Shown piece after piece: positions 8,634 to 17,464 of a DNA stretch of 64,000 nucleotides; position 1 is the stretch's first letter; each line of letters starts with the position of its first letter. Both the position numbers and the translations under genes were made by a program. Origin of the DNA: a bacterium (GTDB lineage: Bacteria; Hinthialibacterota; Hinthialibacteria; H5-UNCL2); contig JABTUV010000007.1 in the NCBI GenBank assembly GCA_015075175.1, positions 174,122 to 238,121 of the forward strand, given 5' to 3'. A model generated the notes under the pieces. That model saw only the letters and a program-made list of their open reading frames with translations, had not been told where the DNA came from and ran no database searches.

Positions 8634-9617
8634 ATGAAGCGCCCCGTGGCAAGCCTCTCGCTGGACCTGGACAATCTCTGGTCCTATCTGAAGACCCACG
8701 GCGAACCGGAATGGAAGACCCATCCCACCTACCTGCCCGTGTTCGTGCCCCTGATCCTGTCGTGGCTGAAGCGCCACCATCAAAAGATCACTTTTTTCGT
8801 GGTGGGACAAGACGCGGCGCAACCGGAGAACGCCGAGTTCCTCTCCCGACTGGCAGAGGCCGGCCACGAGATCGGCAACCACTCGTTTCATCACGAGCCG
8901 TGGATGCAAGGCAGTGGCGAGGAGGAAGTGCTTGAGGAGTTGTCCCGCGCGCACCGCGAGATTGTGCGCGTGACGGGCCAGGCCCCGCTGGGCTTTCGCG
9001 GCCCGGGTTTCGCCCACAGCCGCTCCATGCTTGGGGCGCTGCAGCAGCTGGGATACCAGTACGACGCCTCGATTCTTCCGTCCATTCTAGGCCCCCTCGC
9101 ACGGCTTTATTATCTCTGGGGATCGCGCATGAATAGAAGCGAGCGGGAGACGCGCAAGGGCCTGTTCGGGCGCTTCTCCGACGGCTTTCTGCCGCTGCGT
9201 CCCTTCCTCTGGAAGTTGACCGAAGGGAGCCTTCTGGAAATCCCCGTCAGCACCATTCCCGTGTTTCGCACTCCGTTTCATCTCAGCTACGTTCTGTGGT
9301 TGTCGCGCTACTCGCGCGGGCTGGCCATCTTCTACCTGAAGTTGGGACTCTGGATGTGCCGCATGACCGGCGTGGAGCCGTCGTATCTCCTGCATCCGCT
9401 GGACTTCCTGGGGCGGGAGGACGCGCCGCAGCTGGCGTTTTTTCCCGGCATGGACCTGCCGCGCGCGCGCAAGCTGGAACTGGCGGACATCTTCATGGTT
9501 ACGCTGAAGAAGCATTTCGAGGTGGTACCCATGTCGGAGCACGCGCGGCGCATTGTGGCCGCGGGACGCTTGAGGCTCCTGGAGCCGCCGTCGGATGCGG
9601 GCTTGCGACGGGCGTGA
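8634..9617 (+). CDS. Polysaccharide deacetylase family protein
   Basis: 327-aa NodB-like esterase (carbohydrate esterase 4 fold) that removes acetyl groups from sugar polymers or lipid-linked sugars. LSLDLDNLW carries the metal-site Asp, and NHSFHHEP gives the two histidines (HxxxH spacing H-S-F-H-H). RGPGFAHS is the third motif, and the C-terminal HPLDFLG contains a conserved His. No signal peptide is evident, which suggests a cytosolic, lipid-linked substrate. A GTG at 8619 that overlaps the previous stop (GTGA) is an alternative start five codons earlier. Last gene of the glycan cluster. Confidence 0.88.
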   Translation: MKRPVASLSLDLDNLWSYLKTHGEPEWKTHPTYLPVFVPLILSWLKRHHQKITFFVVGQDAAQPENAEFLSRLAEAGHEIGNHSFHHEPWMQGSGEEEVLEELSRAHREIVRVTGQAPLGFRGPGFAHSRSMLGALQQLGYQYDASILPSILGPLARLYYLWGSRMNRSERETRKGLFGRFSDGFLPLRPFLWKLTEGSLLEIPVSTIPVFRTPFHLSYVLWLSRYSRGLAIFYLKLGLWMCRMTGVEPSYLLHPLDFLGREDAPQLAFFPGMDLPRARKLELADIFMVTLKKHFEVVPMSEHARRIVAAGRLRLLEPPSDAGLRRA

Positions 9618-9630
9618 GGGGAGGAAGCTG

Positions 9631-9676
9631 ACCCATAGGACGTAGGGGACCTATGGGACGCATAAGACCTCTGGGA
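9631..9676. repeat. Short GGGAC-phased tandem repeat G
   Basis: Iterations of a 10-base phrase such as CCTATGGGAC, in the run TAGGGGACCTATGGGACG and on to CTCTGGGAC. A related patch lies at about 29853-29885 in reverse (GTCTCCTACGTCCCATACG). Intergenic, between the deacetylase and the TPR gene. Confidence 0.6.
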
Positions 9677-9795
9677 CATGCGCAGTGCGCCTGTGCTGTG
9701 GGAGCGCCCGGCAAACCGCGATGCGGGGCGGGTTGAGATCGGCTCGGGCGTGTGGTAGCCTGTTGGTATCGCTGCTTCTTTACGGGAGAGATTCC

Positions 9796-11238
9796 GTGGC
9801 CCAGATTGATCCCAAGTTGAAAGAGCTGCTGGAGAAGGGCCAGAGCGCCCTGAGGAACGAGTATTTCGACCTGGCGGAGGACTTTCTCAGCCAGGCGCTG
9901 GCCAGGGTTCCGCACAACGAGGAGATTCTGCAGCTCCTCGACCTGGCCAAGGCGGGGCGCGGCCGCAAGCTGTACAAGAACCCGGTGTCGCGCTTCATCA
10001 CGGGCTGGCTGTGCATGGTCAAGCTCCTGCTGGGGAAGTTCGAGGCGGCGGCGCCCACCCTGGATTATCTGCACAAGGGTTTTCCCGACAAGTTCATGTA
10101 CGCCTACGGCTACGGGCGCTGCTGCTACAAGCTGGAGCGGCCACGCGACGGGGTGGCCGCGCTGGAGAAGGCCATCGCGGCCCGTCCCAAGCACATCCCC
10201 ACGCTTCAGATGCTCTCCGAGTTGTACCGCAGTACCAAGCAATTTGACGAAGCCATCCAGATGACGGAACGATTGCGGCTGTATAATCCCGGCGACCACA
10301 AGCTGGAGAAGGTGCTGAAGGACATCTCGGCGCTGGCCTACGCGGAGCGGGACGCGCAGATCAAGTTGAAGGAGGCGCGCGCGGAAGTCGAGAAGCAGCG
10401 GGTCGAGACGGAGGATCCAGCGGTGCGAGCGGAGAAGCTGATCGCGCGCTGCCAGGAGGAACCGGAGAACACGGAGCTGCGGGTGGAGTTGGCGCGGGCG
10501 CTGCGTCAAGCGGACCAGACGCAGGCGGCCTGCCAAGTCCTGGATGAGCTGTTGGCCAAGCGGCCCGAGGACGCCTCCGCCCTGCGGGAACTTGTGCAAT
10601 GCCGGTACGCCAGCCGGGACTGGGCAGCGGCGGAAGAGGTGGCGGCCCGGCTGCTCTCGCTCCTCCCCGACGACCACGACGCCAAGAGCTTCTTTGCCAC
10701 CGCCAAGCTGCGCCGCCTGGAGGACGCCTACAAGGCCGATCCCGCCAATCCGGCGGTGAAAGCCGCGCTGCGCGAGTACCAAAAGGAGGTGGCCGCCGAG
10801 GAGATCGAACGGTTGCGCCAGGAGTCGCGCGTCAATCCCGGTCCGGACGTGAGCCTGGCGCTGGGACGGGCGCTCCTGCGCCACGATGAGCCTGACGCCG
10901 CCATCGCCGAACTGCAGAAGGCCGCCGCGGCGCCTCAATTCTCCTTCCTCGGCCACAAAGCCATGGGCGAGGCTTACCAGCACAAGCGCATGTTCGACCT
11001 GGCCCTCGACCAGTACCGCATCGCGCTCTCCAAGGCCAAGAGCTATACCGGAGCCATGCCCAGGGACATCAAGGAGATTTACTACGCCATGGGCGAGTGC
11101 CATTACATGCTCGGCAACCTGGTGGAAGCGGAGAAGGCATACAAGGAGCTGTATGCGGCGGACATCAATTATCTGGATATCCGCCAGCGGTATGAAAAAA
11201 CCTACACGGAGCTGAAGCAGCGGGAGCGCAGTGCGTAA
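9796..11238 (+). CDS. Tetratricopeptide-repeat protein
   Basis: 480-aa helical-repeat protein with no catalytic motif that I recognise. TPR-type helices cover almost the whole length: YFDLAEDFLSQALARVPHNE near the start, FDEAIQMTERLRLYNPGD, WAAAEEVAARLLSLLPDDHD, and NLVEAEKAYKELYAADINYL near the end. A charged coiled stretch lies at about residues 200-220. The GTG at 9796 was chosen because it follows CGGGAGAG and gives a start shared by the repeat region; ATG codons at 9685 and 9721 would add an arginine-rich leader without a clear signal. Probably cytosolic scaffold for protein contacts. Confidence 0.75.
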   Translation: MAQIDPKLKELLEKGQSALRNEYFDLAEDFLSQALARVPHNEEILQLLDLAKAGRGRKLYKNPVSRFITGWLCMVKLLLGKFEAAAPTLDYLHKGFPDKFMYAYGYGRCCYKLERPRDGVAALEKAIAARPKHIPTLQMLSELYRSTKQFDEAIQMTERLRLYNPGDHKLEKVLKDISALAYAERDAQIKLKEARAEVEKQRVETEDPAVRAEKLIARCQEEPENTELRVELARALRQADQTQAACQVLDELLAKRPEDASALRELVQCRYASRDWAAAEEVAARLLSLLPDDHDAKSFFATAKLRRLEDAYKADPANPAVKAALREYQKEVAAEEIERLRQESRVNPGPDVSLALGRALLRHDEPDAAIAELQKAAAAPQFSFLGHKAMGEAYQHKRMFDLALDQYRIALSKAKSYTGAMPRDIKEIYYAMGECHYMLGNLVEAEKAYKELYAADINYLDIRQRYEKTYTELKQRERSA

Positions 11239-11372
11239 CCCGCCTCACGCGTAACCTCACGGACGACTGCCGGAGCAACGAGACGCGTCGTGTCTCCGGT
11301 ATTATGGCCCGCCGGCGTCTGCGGTTCTTTTCCTTTCACCGAAAACCGGATTTCGGCTAGGCTGGCGCCGCG

Positions 11373-12779
11373 ATGACGAAGTATCGGTTCCAACCCAGCC
11401 AGCTGCCTCACATCGTGTTCGAGATCGCGCGGGCGCTCGAGCCGGACGCGGTATTTCTCGTGGGCGGGGCGGTGCGCGACGCGGTGCACCGCGCGTTGGC
11501 GGCTCACACACACGAGCTGGCCTGGACGCCCGGCGCCAATCTCGACCTGGCGACGCGTTGCCGGCCCGACGAGTGCCTGCGCCGCCTCGCCGCCGCGGGT
11601 TTCTCCGTCGTCCCCGTCGGCATCGAGCACGGGACCGTCGGCGTCCCCGGTCCGGGCGGATTGGTCGAGATTACCACCTTCCGCAGCGACTACGAGTACG
11701 ACGGCCGGCACTGTCGCGTCGCCTTCTCCGACACGCTGGAAGAAGACCTCCTGCGGCGCGACTTCACCGTCAACGCGCTGGCCGCCGACGTTACGACCGG
11801 GCAGGTCGTCGATACGACCGGCGGGATCGACGATCTTGGAGCGAAGGTTATTCGCACCGTGGGGGAGGCGCGCGCGCGTTTTCTGGAGGATCATCTGCGC
11901 ATCCTGCGGGGGGTACGGTTCGCGGCCAAGCTGGACTTTGCGCTGGAAGAGGCCACGCGCGCCGCCATGCAGGAGCTGGCGCCGATGCTTTCGCGCATCT
12001 CCGGCGAACGCATCCGCGACGAACTGCTCAAAATCCTCGGCTATCCCAAGCCCTCCGCCGCCTTTCGGCTGATGCGCGAGACGGGCATCCTCAAGGTCAT
12101 CCTGCCCGAGCTGGAAGCCTGTTTCGGCGTCGAGCAGAACCAATGGCACAGCCACGACGTGGGGGAACATTCGCTACTCTCGATGGACGCGCTCTCGCCG
12201 CGCTTTCCCTTTCTCAGATTCGTCACGCTCCTGCACGACATCGGCAAGCCCGGCGCCAAGAGGTGGATCGACGAGAAGGGCGACTACGTTTTTTACGGCC
12301 ATGAGGAGACGGGCGCCAGGATGACGGAGGCGATCCTGGACCGGCTGCGCTTCTCACGGCGGGAGGTGGAGCGGGGCGCGGCGCTGGTAGCCGAGCACAT
12401 GATCAGTCTTCCCGGCAACATCGCACCGAGGACGCTGCGGCGATACCTGGCGCGCATGGGCGGCGAGCTCTTCTGGGAGCTTCTGCGCCTGCGCGTAGCC
12501 GACCGCAAGGGCAATCTGAAAAAAGAGGGCGCGGACTCCGGGCTGCGCGAAGTGATCCGCAAGCTGCGCGCCATCGAACGGGAGCAGGACGCCCTCTCCG
12601 TGAAGGACCTGGCGCTCTCCGGCCAGGACCTGATCGAATTGGGGCTTACGCCGGGGCCGCTGTTCGGCGAGATTCTGTCGTGGCTGCTGGCAGTAGTGCT
12701 GGACGACCCGTCGCTGAACCGGCGCGAGACGTTGCTGTCGCTGTTGCGCCAATCGCCTTACGGACACTTGTTGACGTGA
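11373..12779 (+). CDS. cca: CCA tRNA nucleotidyltransferase / poly(A) polymerase family with HD domain
   Basis: 468-aa enzyme that adds or repairs the CCA end of tRNA (or adds A only). The head domain has FLVGGAVRDAV (GGxVRD), then NLDLATRC, and LLRRDFTVNALA, the template-like motif. The middle (LRILRGVRFAAKLDFALEEA) is the neck/body. The C-terminal half is an HD domain (HDVGEHSLLSM, LLHDIGKPG, YGHEETGARM). Oddity: the catalytic pair is normally D-x-D; here it reads N-L-D, with Asn in place of the first carboxylate, and the spacer from GGxVRD is about ten residues longer than usual. An AAT for GAT read error is possible. The ATG at 11373 is the only good start. Confidence 0.88.
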   Translation: MTKYRFQPSQLPHIVFEIARALEPDAVFLVGGAVRDAVHRALAAHTHELAWTPGANLDLATRCRPDECLRRLAAAGFSVVPVGIEHGTVGVPGPGGLVEITTFRSDYEYDGRHCRVAFSDTLEEDLLRRDFTVNALAADVTTGQVVDTTGGIDDLGAKVIRTVGEARARFLEDHLRILRGVRFAAKLDFALEEATRAAMQELAPMLSRISGERIRDELLKILGYPKPSAAFRLMRETGILKVILPELEACFGVEQNQWHSHDVGEHSLLSMDALSPRFPFLRFVTLLHDIGKPGAKRWIDEKGDYVFYGHEETGARMTEAILDRLRFSRREVERGAALVAEHMISLPGNIAPRTLRRYLARMGGELFWELLRLRVADRKGNLKKEGADSGLREVIRKLRAIEREQDALSVKDLALSGQDLIELGLTPGPLFGEILSWLLAVVLDDPSLNRRETLLSLLRQSPYGHLLT

Positions 12780-12834
12780 TGTCAAGGGGCAAGAACGTCC
12801 GTATTTTGGGGCGAAAAACCGCGTTTTTCCGGGG

Positions 12835-12863
12835 TTGACAGCTGGTGGGGGCTTTGTTAACGT
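12835..12863 (+). promoter_or_regulatory. Probable sigma-70 promoter of the atp operon
   Basis: Perfect -35 TTGACA (12835-12840), 17-base spacer, and -10 TAACGT (12858-12863), just upstream of the first atp gene. No comparable promoter was seen further inside the operon. Confidence 0.6.
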
Positions 12864-12918
12864 GCCGCTTCTGTACTCGCGTGGCCGCTTTGGGTTCGCC
12901 GGGGGAGGCGCGGTTTCT

Positions 12919-13164
12919 TTGACCCTGCGAGAGGACGAAGAAAGGCGCCGGAAGGCGCGTCGTGAATGGGTCGTTGCGGGGCGCGCGGTGGTCATCCCCT
13001 TTCTGCTCCTCGCTGGTCCGCTGGTGGGATACCTGCTGGCCCGCGGGGTGCAGTGGATGATCGACAGCCCGAGCGGCCTGATCGTCGCCGCGGGCGTGAT
13101 GCTGGGCCTCTTGGCCGGCATCGTGGAAACGGTGAACCTCATCCGCAAGATGTCCGGAGAATAA
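12919..13164 (+). CDS. atpZ: AtpZ/AtpI-type ATP synthase accessory membrane protein
   Basis: About 81-aa protein with a charged N terminus (REDEERRRKARREW) and two membrane segments (VVIPFLLLAGPLVGYLLARG and GLIVAAGVMLGLLAGIVE), the layout of AtpZ (putative F0F1-ATPase subunit). AtpZ proteins sit at the head of bacterial atp operons and are proposed to help assembly or divalent-cation handling. The TTG at 12919 follows GGAGG; earlier in-frame codons overlap the promoter and are unlikely. Four bases from the next gene. Confidence 0.7.
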   Translation: MTLREDEERRRKARREWVVAGRAVVIPFLLLAGPLVGYLLARGVQWMIDSPSGLIVAAGVMLGLLAGIVETVNLIRKMSGE

Positions 13165-13168
13165 GACG

Positions 13169-13771
13169 GTGGAACCGGAAGCGTTGCGGCGCTGGTTGCG
13201 CCGGGCGGCGCTGATGGTGGTGGGGTTGGGCGCCGCGGCCGCCTTGGCCTGGCCCGCGTGGGGGCGCGACTTCATTTTCGCCGGCCTCTGGTCGGTCGTC
13301 AATCTGTGTGCCTGGCAGGGTCTGGTCGAGAGCGGCCTCGTCCAGCGCAAAAAATCGCGCGCGCTGGCGTGGGGTGTCCTCAAGCTTCCCATCCTCTTCG
13401 GGGTGGGATTCTTTTATGTCGTGAACGTGCAGGACCCGTCGATCTCGGCGCTGTTGTCGGGATTCCACGTGATTTTTGTCGTCCTGCTGATCCAATTCCT
13501 ATGGAAACGCGCCCGCCCCGAGACGGCGGGCGCGCAACGAGGCGAATTAACCCGTTGCTCTGGCAGATTGTGGGTGCGGGCGGCGCCGACGCGCACCCCG
13601 CCGTGGAGACCGTCGCCCACGCGACCTGCTAACACGCGGCTCAAACCGCGGAGCACGCCGGCAATCCGGAAATTCCCAACCTTATCACCGTCCTCAACAC
13701 TTACGTCTTCAAAGAGGGAGCGGTTCACGACTTTCTGCATCACAACGAGAATACCATATTCTTCTGGCTGA
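13169..13771 (+). CDS. atpI: ATP synthase I-like protein; 3' end unreliable
   Basis: Membrane protein encoded directly after atpZ. Residues 1-115 are credible: helices at LMVVGLGAAAALAWPAWG, FIFAGLWSVVNLCAWQGL, LPILFGVGFFYVVNV and FHVIFVVLLIQFLW. This is the four-helix arrangement of the AtpI/ATP synthase I family, which sits between atpZ and atpB. Beyond about 13530 the frame becomes low-complexity Arg/Pro/Thr and overlaps the start of atpB in another frame, so the natural stop has probably been lost to a consensus error near 13500-13550. GTG start at 13169. Confidence 0.6.
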   Translation: MEPEALRRWLRRAALMVVGLGAAAALAWPAWGRDFIFAGLWSVVNLCAWQGLVESGLVQRKKSRALAWGVLKLPILFGVGFFYVVNVQDPSISALLSGFHVIFVVLLIQFLWKRARPETAGAQRGELTRCSGRLWVRAAPTRTPPWRPSPTRPANTRLKPRSTPAIRKFPTLSPSSTLTSSKRERFTTFCITTRIPYSSG

Positions 13772-14442
13772 TTCTGATCCTGGTAGCCGTGGGATTCCCG
13801 CTGGCGACGCGCAAGCTGGCGCGCATTCCGGGACGCGGCCAGGCCGCCATCGAACTCCTCTTCGGCGGCCTCTACGATTTCTTCGCCGACATTCTGGGCC
13901 GGCAGCACGCGCGCCGCTTCGTCCCCTTCGTCGGCACGCTCTTCATCTTCATCCTCTCCATGAACTACGCCGGCATGATCCCCGGCTTCAAGTCGCCCAC
14001 CGCGAACATCGTCACCACCGCGTCGTTGGCCATCTGCACCTTCGCGGTGGTGCAATACACGGGGCTGCGCGGGCTGGGACTGAAAAAGTATCTTTTGCAC
14101 CTGGCGCAGGACCCGCAGGACGCCATCGGCTGGTGCCTGTCGCCGCTCTTTTTCGTCTTGCACCTGATCGGCGAATTGGCCAAGCCGGCCAGCCTGGCGC
14201 TGCGGCTTTTCGGCAACGTGACCGGCGAGGACATCCTGGCGGGCGTCTTGCTCGGCCTTTTTGTGGGCCTGGGCGCGGTCGGATTCACCCTGGGCGAGGC
14301 GCCCTTCAAGGTGGGTCTGCCCCTGCATTTCGTGGTCTTCTTTCTCATGCTCATGTTCGGCGCCATCCAAGCTCTGATTTTTTCGCTGCTTTCGGCGATT
14401 TACATCCTCCTGTTCCTGCCCCACGAGGAGCATGAGCATTGA
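13501..14442 (+). pseudogene. atpB: F-type ATP synthase subunit a, with an in-frame stop near the N terminus
   Basis: The stator half of the proton channel. From 13633 on the protein is complete: GNPEIPNLITVLNTYVFKEG, several membrane helices, GELAKPASLALRLFGNVTGE with the essential Arg, and a C-terminal helix ending LLFLPHEEHEH. A plausible N-terminal stretch (METRPPRD, then NPLLWQIVGAGGADAHPA) lies in the same frame from 13501, but a TAA at 13630-13632 interrupts it. No alternative ATG follows the stop before the first helix, so I treat the stop as a consensus error. Position between atpI and atpE is canonical. Confidence 0.85.
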
Positions 14443-14501
14443 GGACAGCCGGGCGGCTGGGCGGCGGCGGTGGGCAGGAGCGACTGAACGAGCGGATCAA
14501 G

Positions 14502-14619
14502 AACAAGAGTAAGAGTAAGAGTAAGAGTAAGAGTAAGAGCAAGAGTAAGAGTAAGACCAAGAGCAAGATTAAGAGCAAGAGCAAGATTAAGATTAAGATT
14601 AAGATTAAGATCAAGAGTT
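14502..14619 (+). repeat. Hexanucleotide microsatellite (AAGAGT / AAGATT)n
   Basis: About 19 hexamer units, first mostly AAGAGT, then mixed AAGAGC, then AAGATT. It fills the gap between atpB and atpE. All units are six bases, so the tract stays open in a frame reading Lys-Ser and Lys-Ile dipeptides; a 60-codon frame starts with TTG at 14439, overlapping the atpB stop. I see no ribosome site and treat it as non-coding. Confidence 0.9.
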
Positions 14620-14653
14620 GAGATCAGGAAAGCAGAAAGGGGAGACTCGCATC

Positions 14654-14866
14654 ATGAACTTTGACATGAACGCGGCCTATCACATCGGACTGGGCATTGC
14701 GGCGCTGGGATCGGGAATCGGCCTCGGCCGCGCGGTCGGCTCGGCGATGGAAGCCATGGGCCGGCAACCGGAAGCGGCGGGCAAGATTCAGGTAGGTATG
14801 ATCATCGGCGCGGCCTTCATCGAGGCGCTGACCATCTACGCGCTGGTTTCGCCGTTCCTGCGCTAG
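14654..14866 (+). CDS. atpE: F-type ATP synthase subunit c
   Basis: 70-aa rotor ring protein, two helices joined by the polar loop MGRQPEA. Helix 1 has the Gly-rich LGSGIGLGRAVGSAMEAMG. Helix 2 has AAFIEALTIYALVSPF, where the Glu carries the ion. The residue after that Glu is Ala, not the Ser/Thr of sodium-binding rings, which suggests a proton ring (inference). The ATG at 14654 follows AAGGGGAG. Intact, although its neighbours are damaged. Confidence 0.95.
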   Translation: MNFDMNAAYHIGLGIAALGSGIGLGRAVGSAMEAMGRQPEAAGKIQVGMIIGAAFIEALTIYALVSPFLR

Positions 14867-14884
14867 GCGCGAAAGGGGTCGACC

Positions 14885-15376
14885 ATGCCGGAGGTATTGC
14901 CGCTCTTTCTCACCAACATCGTGGGATTCATCCTGCTCGTCTTGGTGCTGAAGAAGTTCGCATGGGGACCGGTGGTGGATCTCTTGGAGAAGCGGCGGGC
15001 GGAGATTTCCGCGGGCTACGAGAAGATCGAGAAGCTGGAGGCGGAGATGGCCGCGGCCAAGGCGGACTACGAGGCGCGGGTGGCGGGCATCGAGGCGACG
15101 GCGCGGGAGAGGATCAACGAAGCCGCCGCGGAGGGCCGCCGGCTGGCCGCCGAAATCCAGGAGAACGCCCGCCGCGAGGCGGAAAACCTGCGCCGCCAGG
15201 CGGAGCGCAACATCGAACTGCAGATGGAAAGCGCGCGCGCCGAACTCAAACACCACGTCATCCACATGGTGATGGCGACCACGCGCAAACTGCTGGGCGA
15301 AAAGGTCGACGCGGTCGCCGACCGCGCCCTGGCGGAGGCCTACGTGGATGAACTCTCCAGGATGAAGCAGAACTGA
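14885..15376 (+). CDS. atpF: F-type ATP synthase subunit b
   Basis: 163-aa peripheral stalk subunit: one N-terminal membrane helix (LFLTNIVGFILLVLVLKKFA), then a long charged, Ala/Glu/Arg-rich coiled coil to the end, the standard b-subunit layout. It links subunit a to the delta/alpha head and resists rotation. Starts at ATG 14885; the stop overlaps the atpH start (TGATGG), so the two are coupled. Confidence 0.93.
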   Translation: MPEVLPLFLTNIVGFILLVLVLKKFAWGPVVDLLEKRRAEISAGYEKIEKLEAEMAAAKADYEARVAGIEATARERINEAAAEGRRLAAEIQENARREAENLRRQAERNIELQMESARAELKHHVIHMVMATTRKLLGEKVDAVADRALAEAYVDELSRMKQN

Positions 15377-15931
15377 TGGCCGAACTGGATATTGCATCGG
15401 TCTACGGGCAGGCGCTCTTGGACGCGGCGGTCCGCCGCGGGCTGGACGCGCAGGTGGGCGGCGAGGTGGAGGCGCTCCTGCCGCTGTTGGAGAAGGGCCA
15501 GCCGCTGCCCGTGCTGCTCTCCACGCCCCAGAGCCCGCCGGCGGACAAGAAGGCGCTGCTCGCGCGCGTCTTCGGCGGCCGGGTGCAGCCGCTGCTTCTG
15601 GACTTCATGCATCTCCTGGTGGACAAGCGCCGCCTGCCCGCCCTGGCCGAATGCCTGCGCTACTACCATCGGCGCGCGCAGGAACGATTGGGCCTGACCC
15701 CGGGCGAAGTGGTGACCGCGCATCCGCTGGAAGAATCGCTGCGGCAGCGGCTGGAGGAGCGGCTGGAGGCACTGACCGGCAAGACCTTCCAGCTGCAATG
15801 GACCGTCAACCCGAAGATTCTGGGCGGGGTGGTCGTGCGCTACGGAGACGTGCTCCTGGACGGCAGCCTGAAGCCGCCTCCACGATTGGAGCGCCGGCTG
15901 CTGGCAACGCCGCTGCCGGCAGGCGGCCTGA
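15376..15931 (+). CDS. atpH: F-type ATP synthase subunit delta (3' end uncertain)
   Basis: OSCP-like subunit that caps the peripheral stalk. MAELDIASVYGQALLDAAVR is the typical start (A-x-x-Y-A-x-A-L). The middle is helical, and the C-terminal ADHPLxE-like motif appears as VVTAHPLEESLRQRLEERLE, followed by VNPKILGGVVVRYGDVLLDG, the family's I-G-G-x-x-x-R-x-x-D signature. About 185 aa is normal for the family, which places the stop near the TGA at 15929-15931. As given, the frame stays open to 16248 across atpA, so a base has probably been lost close to the end. Confidence 0.85.
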
Positions 15932-15953
15932 AAAGAGTTTACGAGGCGACAAG

Positions 15954-17454
15954 ATGCAACTCAAACCGGATGAAATCACGTCACTTATCGCCCACGGCTG
16001 GAGAACTACCGCGCCCAGCTGGAGATGGAGAACGTGGGCACGATTCTCTCCGTCGGCGACAGCATCGCCCGCGTCTACGGCCTGGACGCCTGCATGTACA
16101 GCGAGCTGCTGGAATTCCCCGGCGGCGTAACCGGCTGGCCCTCAACCTGGAGGAGAACAACGTCGGCGTGGTGCTGTTCGGCTCGGACATGGGCGTGAAG
16201 GAGGCGATACGGTCAAGCGGACCGGCAAAGTCGCCAGCATTCCGGTAGGCGAGGCGCTGTTGGGGCGCGTGGTCAATCCCATCGGTGAGCCGCTGGACGG
16301 CAAGGGCCCGATTCACGCAAGCGAGCGGCGCCCGCTGGAGTTTCGCGCCCCAACGTAGTGTCCGCCAGCCGGTGTGCGAACCTTGATGACCGGCATCAAG
16401 GCCGTGGACAGCATGATCCCCATCGGCCGCGGCCAGCTCGGACTCATCATCGGCGACCGCCGCACCGGCAAGACCGCCATCGCGCTGGATACCATCATCA
16501 ACCAGAAGGGCAAGGACGTTTACTGCATCTACGTGGCCGTGGGCCAGAAGAGCTCGTCGGTGGTGCAGGTGGTGGACACGCTGACCCGGTACGGCGCGAT
16601 GGACTACACCATCGTGGTCTCGGCGCCGGCCAACGAGCCGTCGCCGTTGCAGTACATCGCGCCTTACGCGGGCTGCGCGCTGGCGAGTACTTCATGTACA
16701 ACGGCAAGCACGCGCTGGTGATTTATGACGATCTTTCCAAACATGCGCAAGCCTACCGGCAGCTCTCCTTGCTCCTGCGGCGTCCGCCGGGACGCGAGGC
16801 GTATCCGGGGGACGTGTTCTATCTGCACAGCCGCCTGCTGGAGCGCGCCGCCAAGCTGTCCAACGACAGGCTGGCGGTTCGCTGACCGCGCTGCCGGTGA
16901 TCGAGACCCAGGAAGGCGACGTGTCGGCGTACATTCCCACCAACGTGATCTCGATCACCGACGGACAGATTTACCTGGAGCCGGACCTCTTCAACGCGGG
17001 CACGCGCCCGGCCATCAACGTGGGCATATCCGTCTCGCGCGTAGGCGGAGCGGCGCAGACCAAGGCGATGAAGCGCGTGGGCGGCCGTTTGCGCCTGGAC
17101 CTCGCCCAGTATCGCGAGCTGGCCGCCTTCGCCCAATTTGGATCGGATTTGGACAAGGCCACCCAAGCGCGCCTCACCCGCGGGCGCCGCAGCGAGGAGG
17201 TGCTCAAGCAGGGCCAGTTCGAGCCGCTGCCCATGGTCGACCAGGTCGTCATCATCTTCGCGGCGACCAGCGGCCTATTGGACGACATGCCGGTCGAGCA
17301 GCTGGCCCGCTTCGAGACGGACTTCCGCGCGTGGTCCCACTCGCACCTGGGCGACCTGATCCACCGCGTCCAGTCGTCGGGAGTCCTGTCGGACCCGGAC
17401 GCCGACGCGCTGCGCGACGCCATCGTCAAGTTCAAGACCACGTTTTCGGCATGA
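15954..17454 (+). pseudogene. atpA: F-type ATP synthase subunit alpha, about eight single-base losses
   Basis: Non-catalytic nucleotide-binding subunit of the F1 head. Fragments in all three forward frames reproduce a normal alpha chain: [52 protein letters not shown], the P-loop [52 protein letters not shown] and a standard C terminus. Each junction is mended by one extra base in a short G or C run, e.g. GGC(C)TGG near 16131 and GAG(G)GCG near 16203. The order of pieces is perfect and no segment is missing. This is best explained as consensus error, since atpE, atpF, rbsK and icd nearby are clean. Confidence 0.92.
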
Positions 17455-17464
17455 GGCAAGGCGC

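Noticed and set aside
7327..8652. Minus-strand frame across the FAD oxidoreductase
   Set aside because: Shadow frame rich in Arg/His; the plus strand is clearly coding.
9499..11103. Long minus-strand frame across the TPR gene
   Set aside because: Mirror of a Leu/Glu/Ala-rich coding region; no start site or homology.
14439..14621. Lys-rich 60-codon frame between atpB and atpE
   Set aside because: Encoded by a microsatellite, no ribosome site, low complexity; reported as a repeat.
15954..17454. Programmed frameshifting in atpA
   Set aside because: Too many shifts, each at a short homopolymer, without slippery heptamers or conserved structures; consensus error is simpler.
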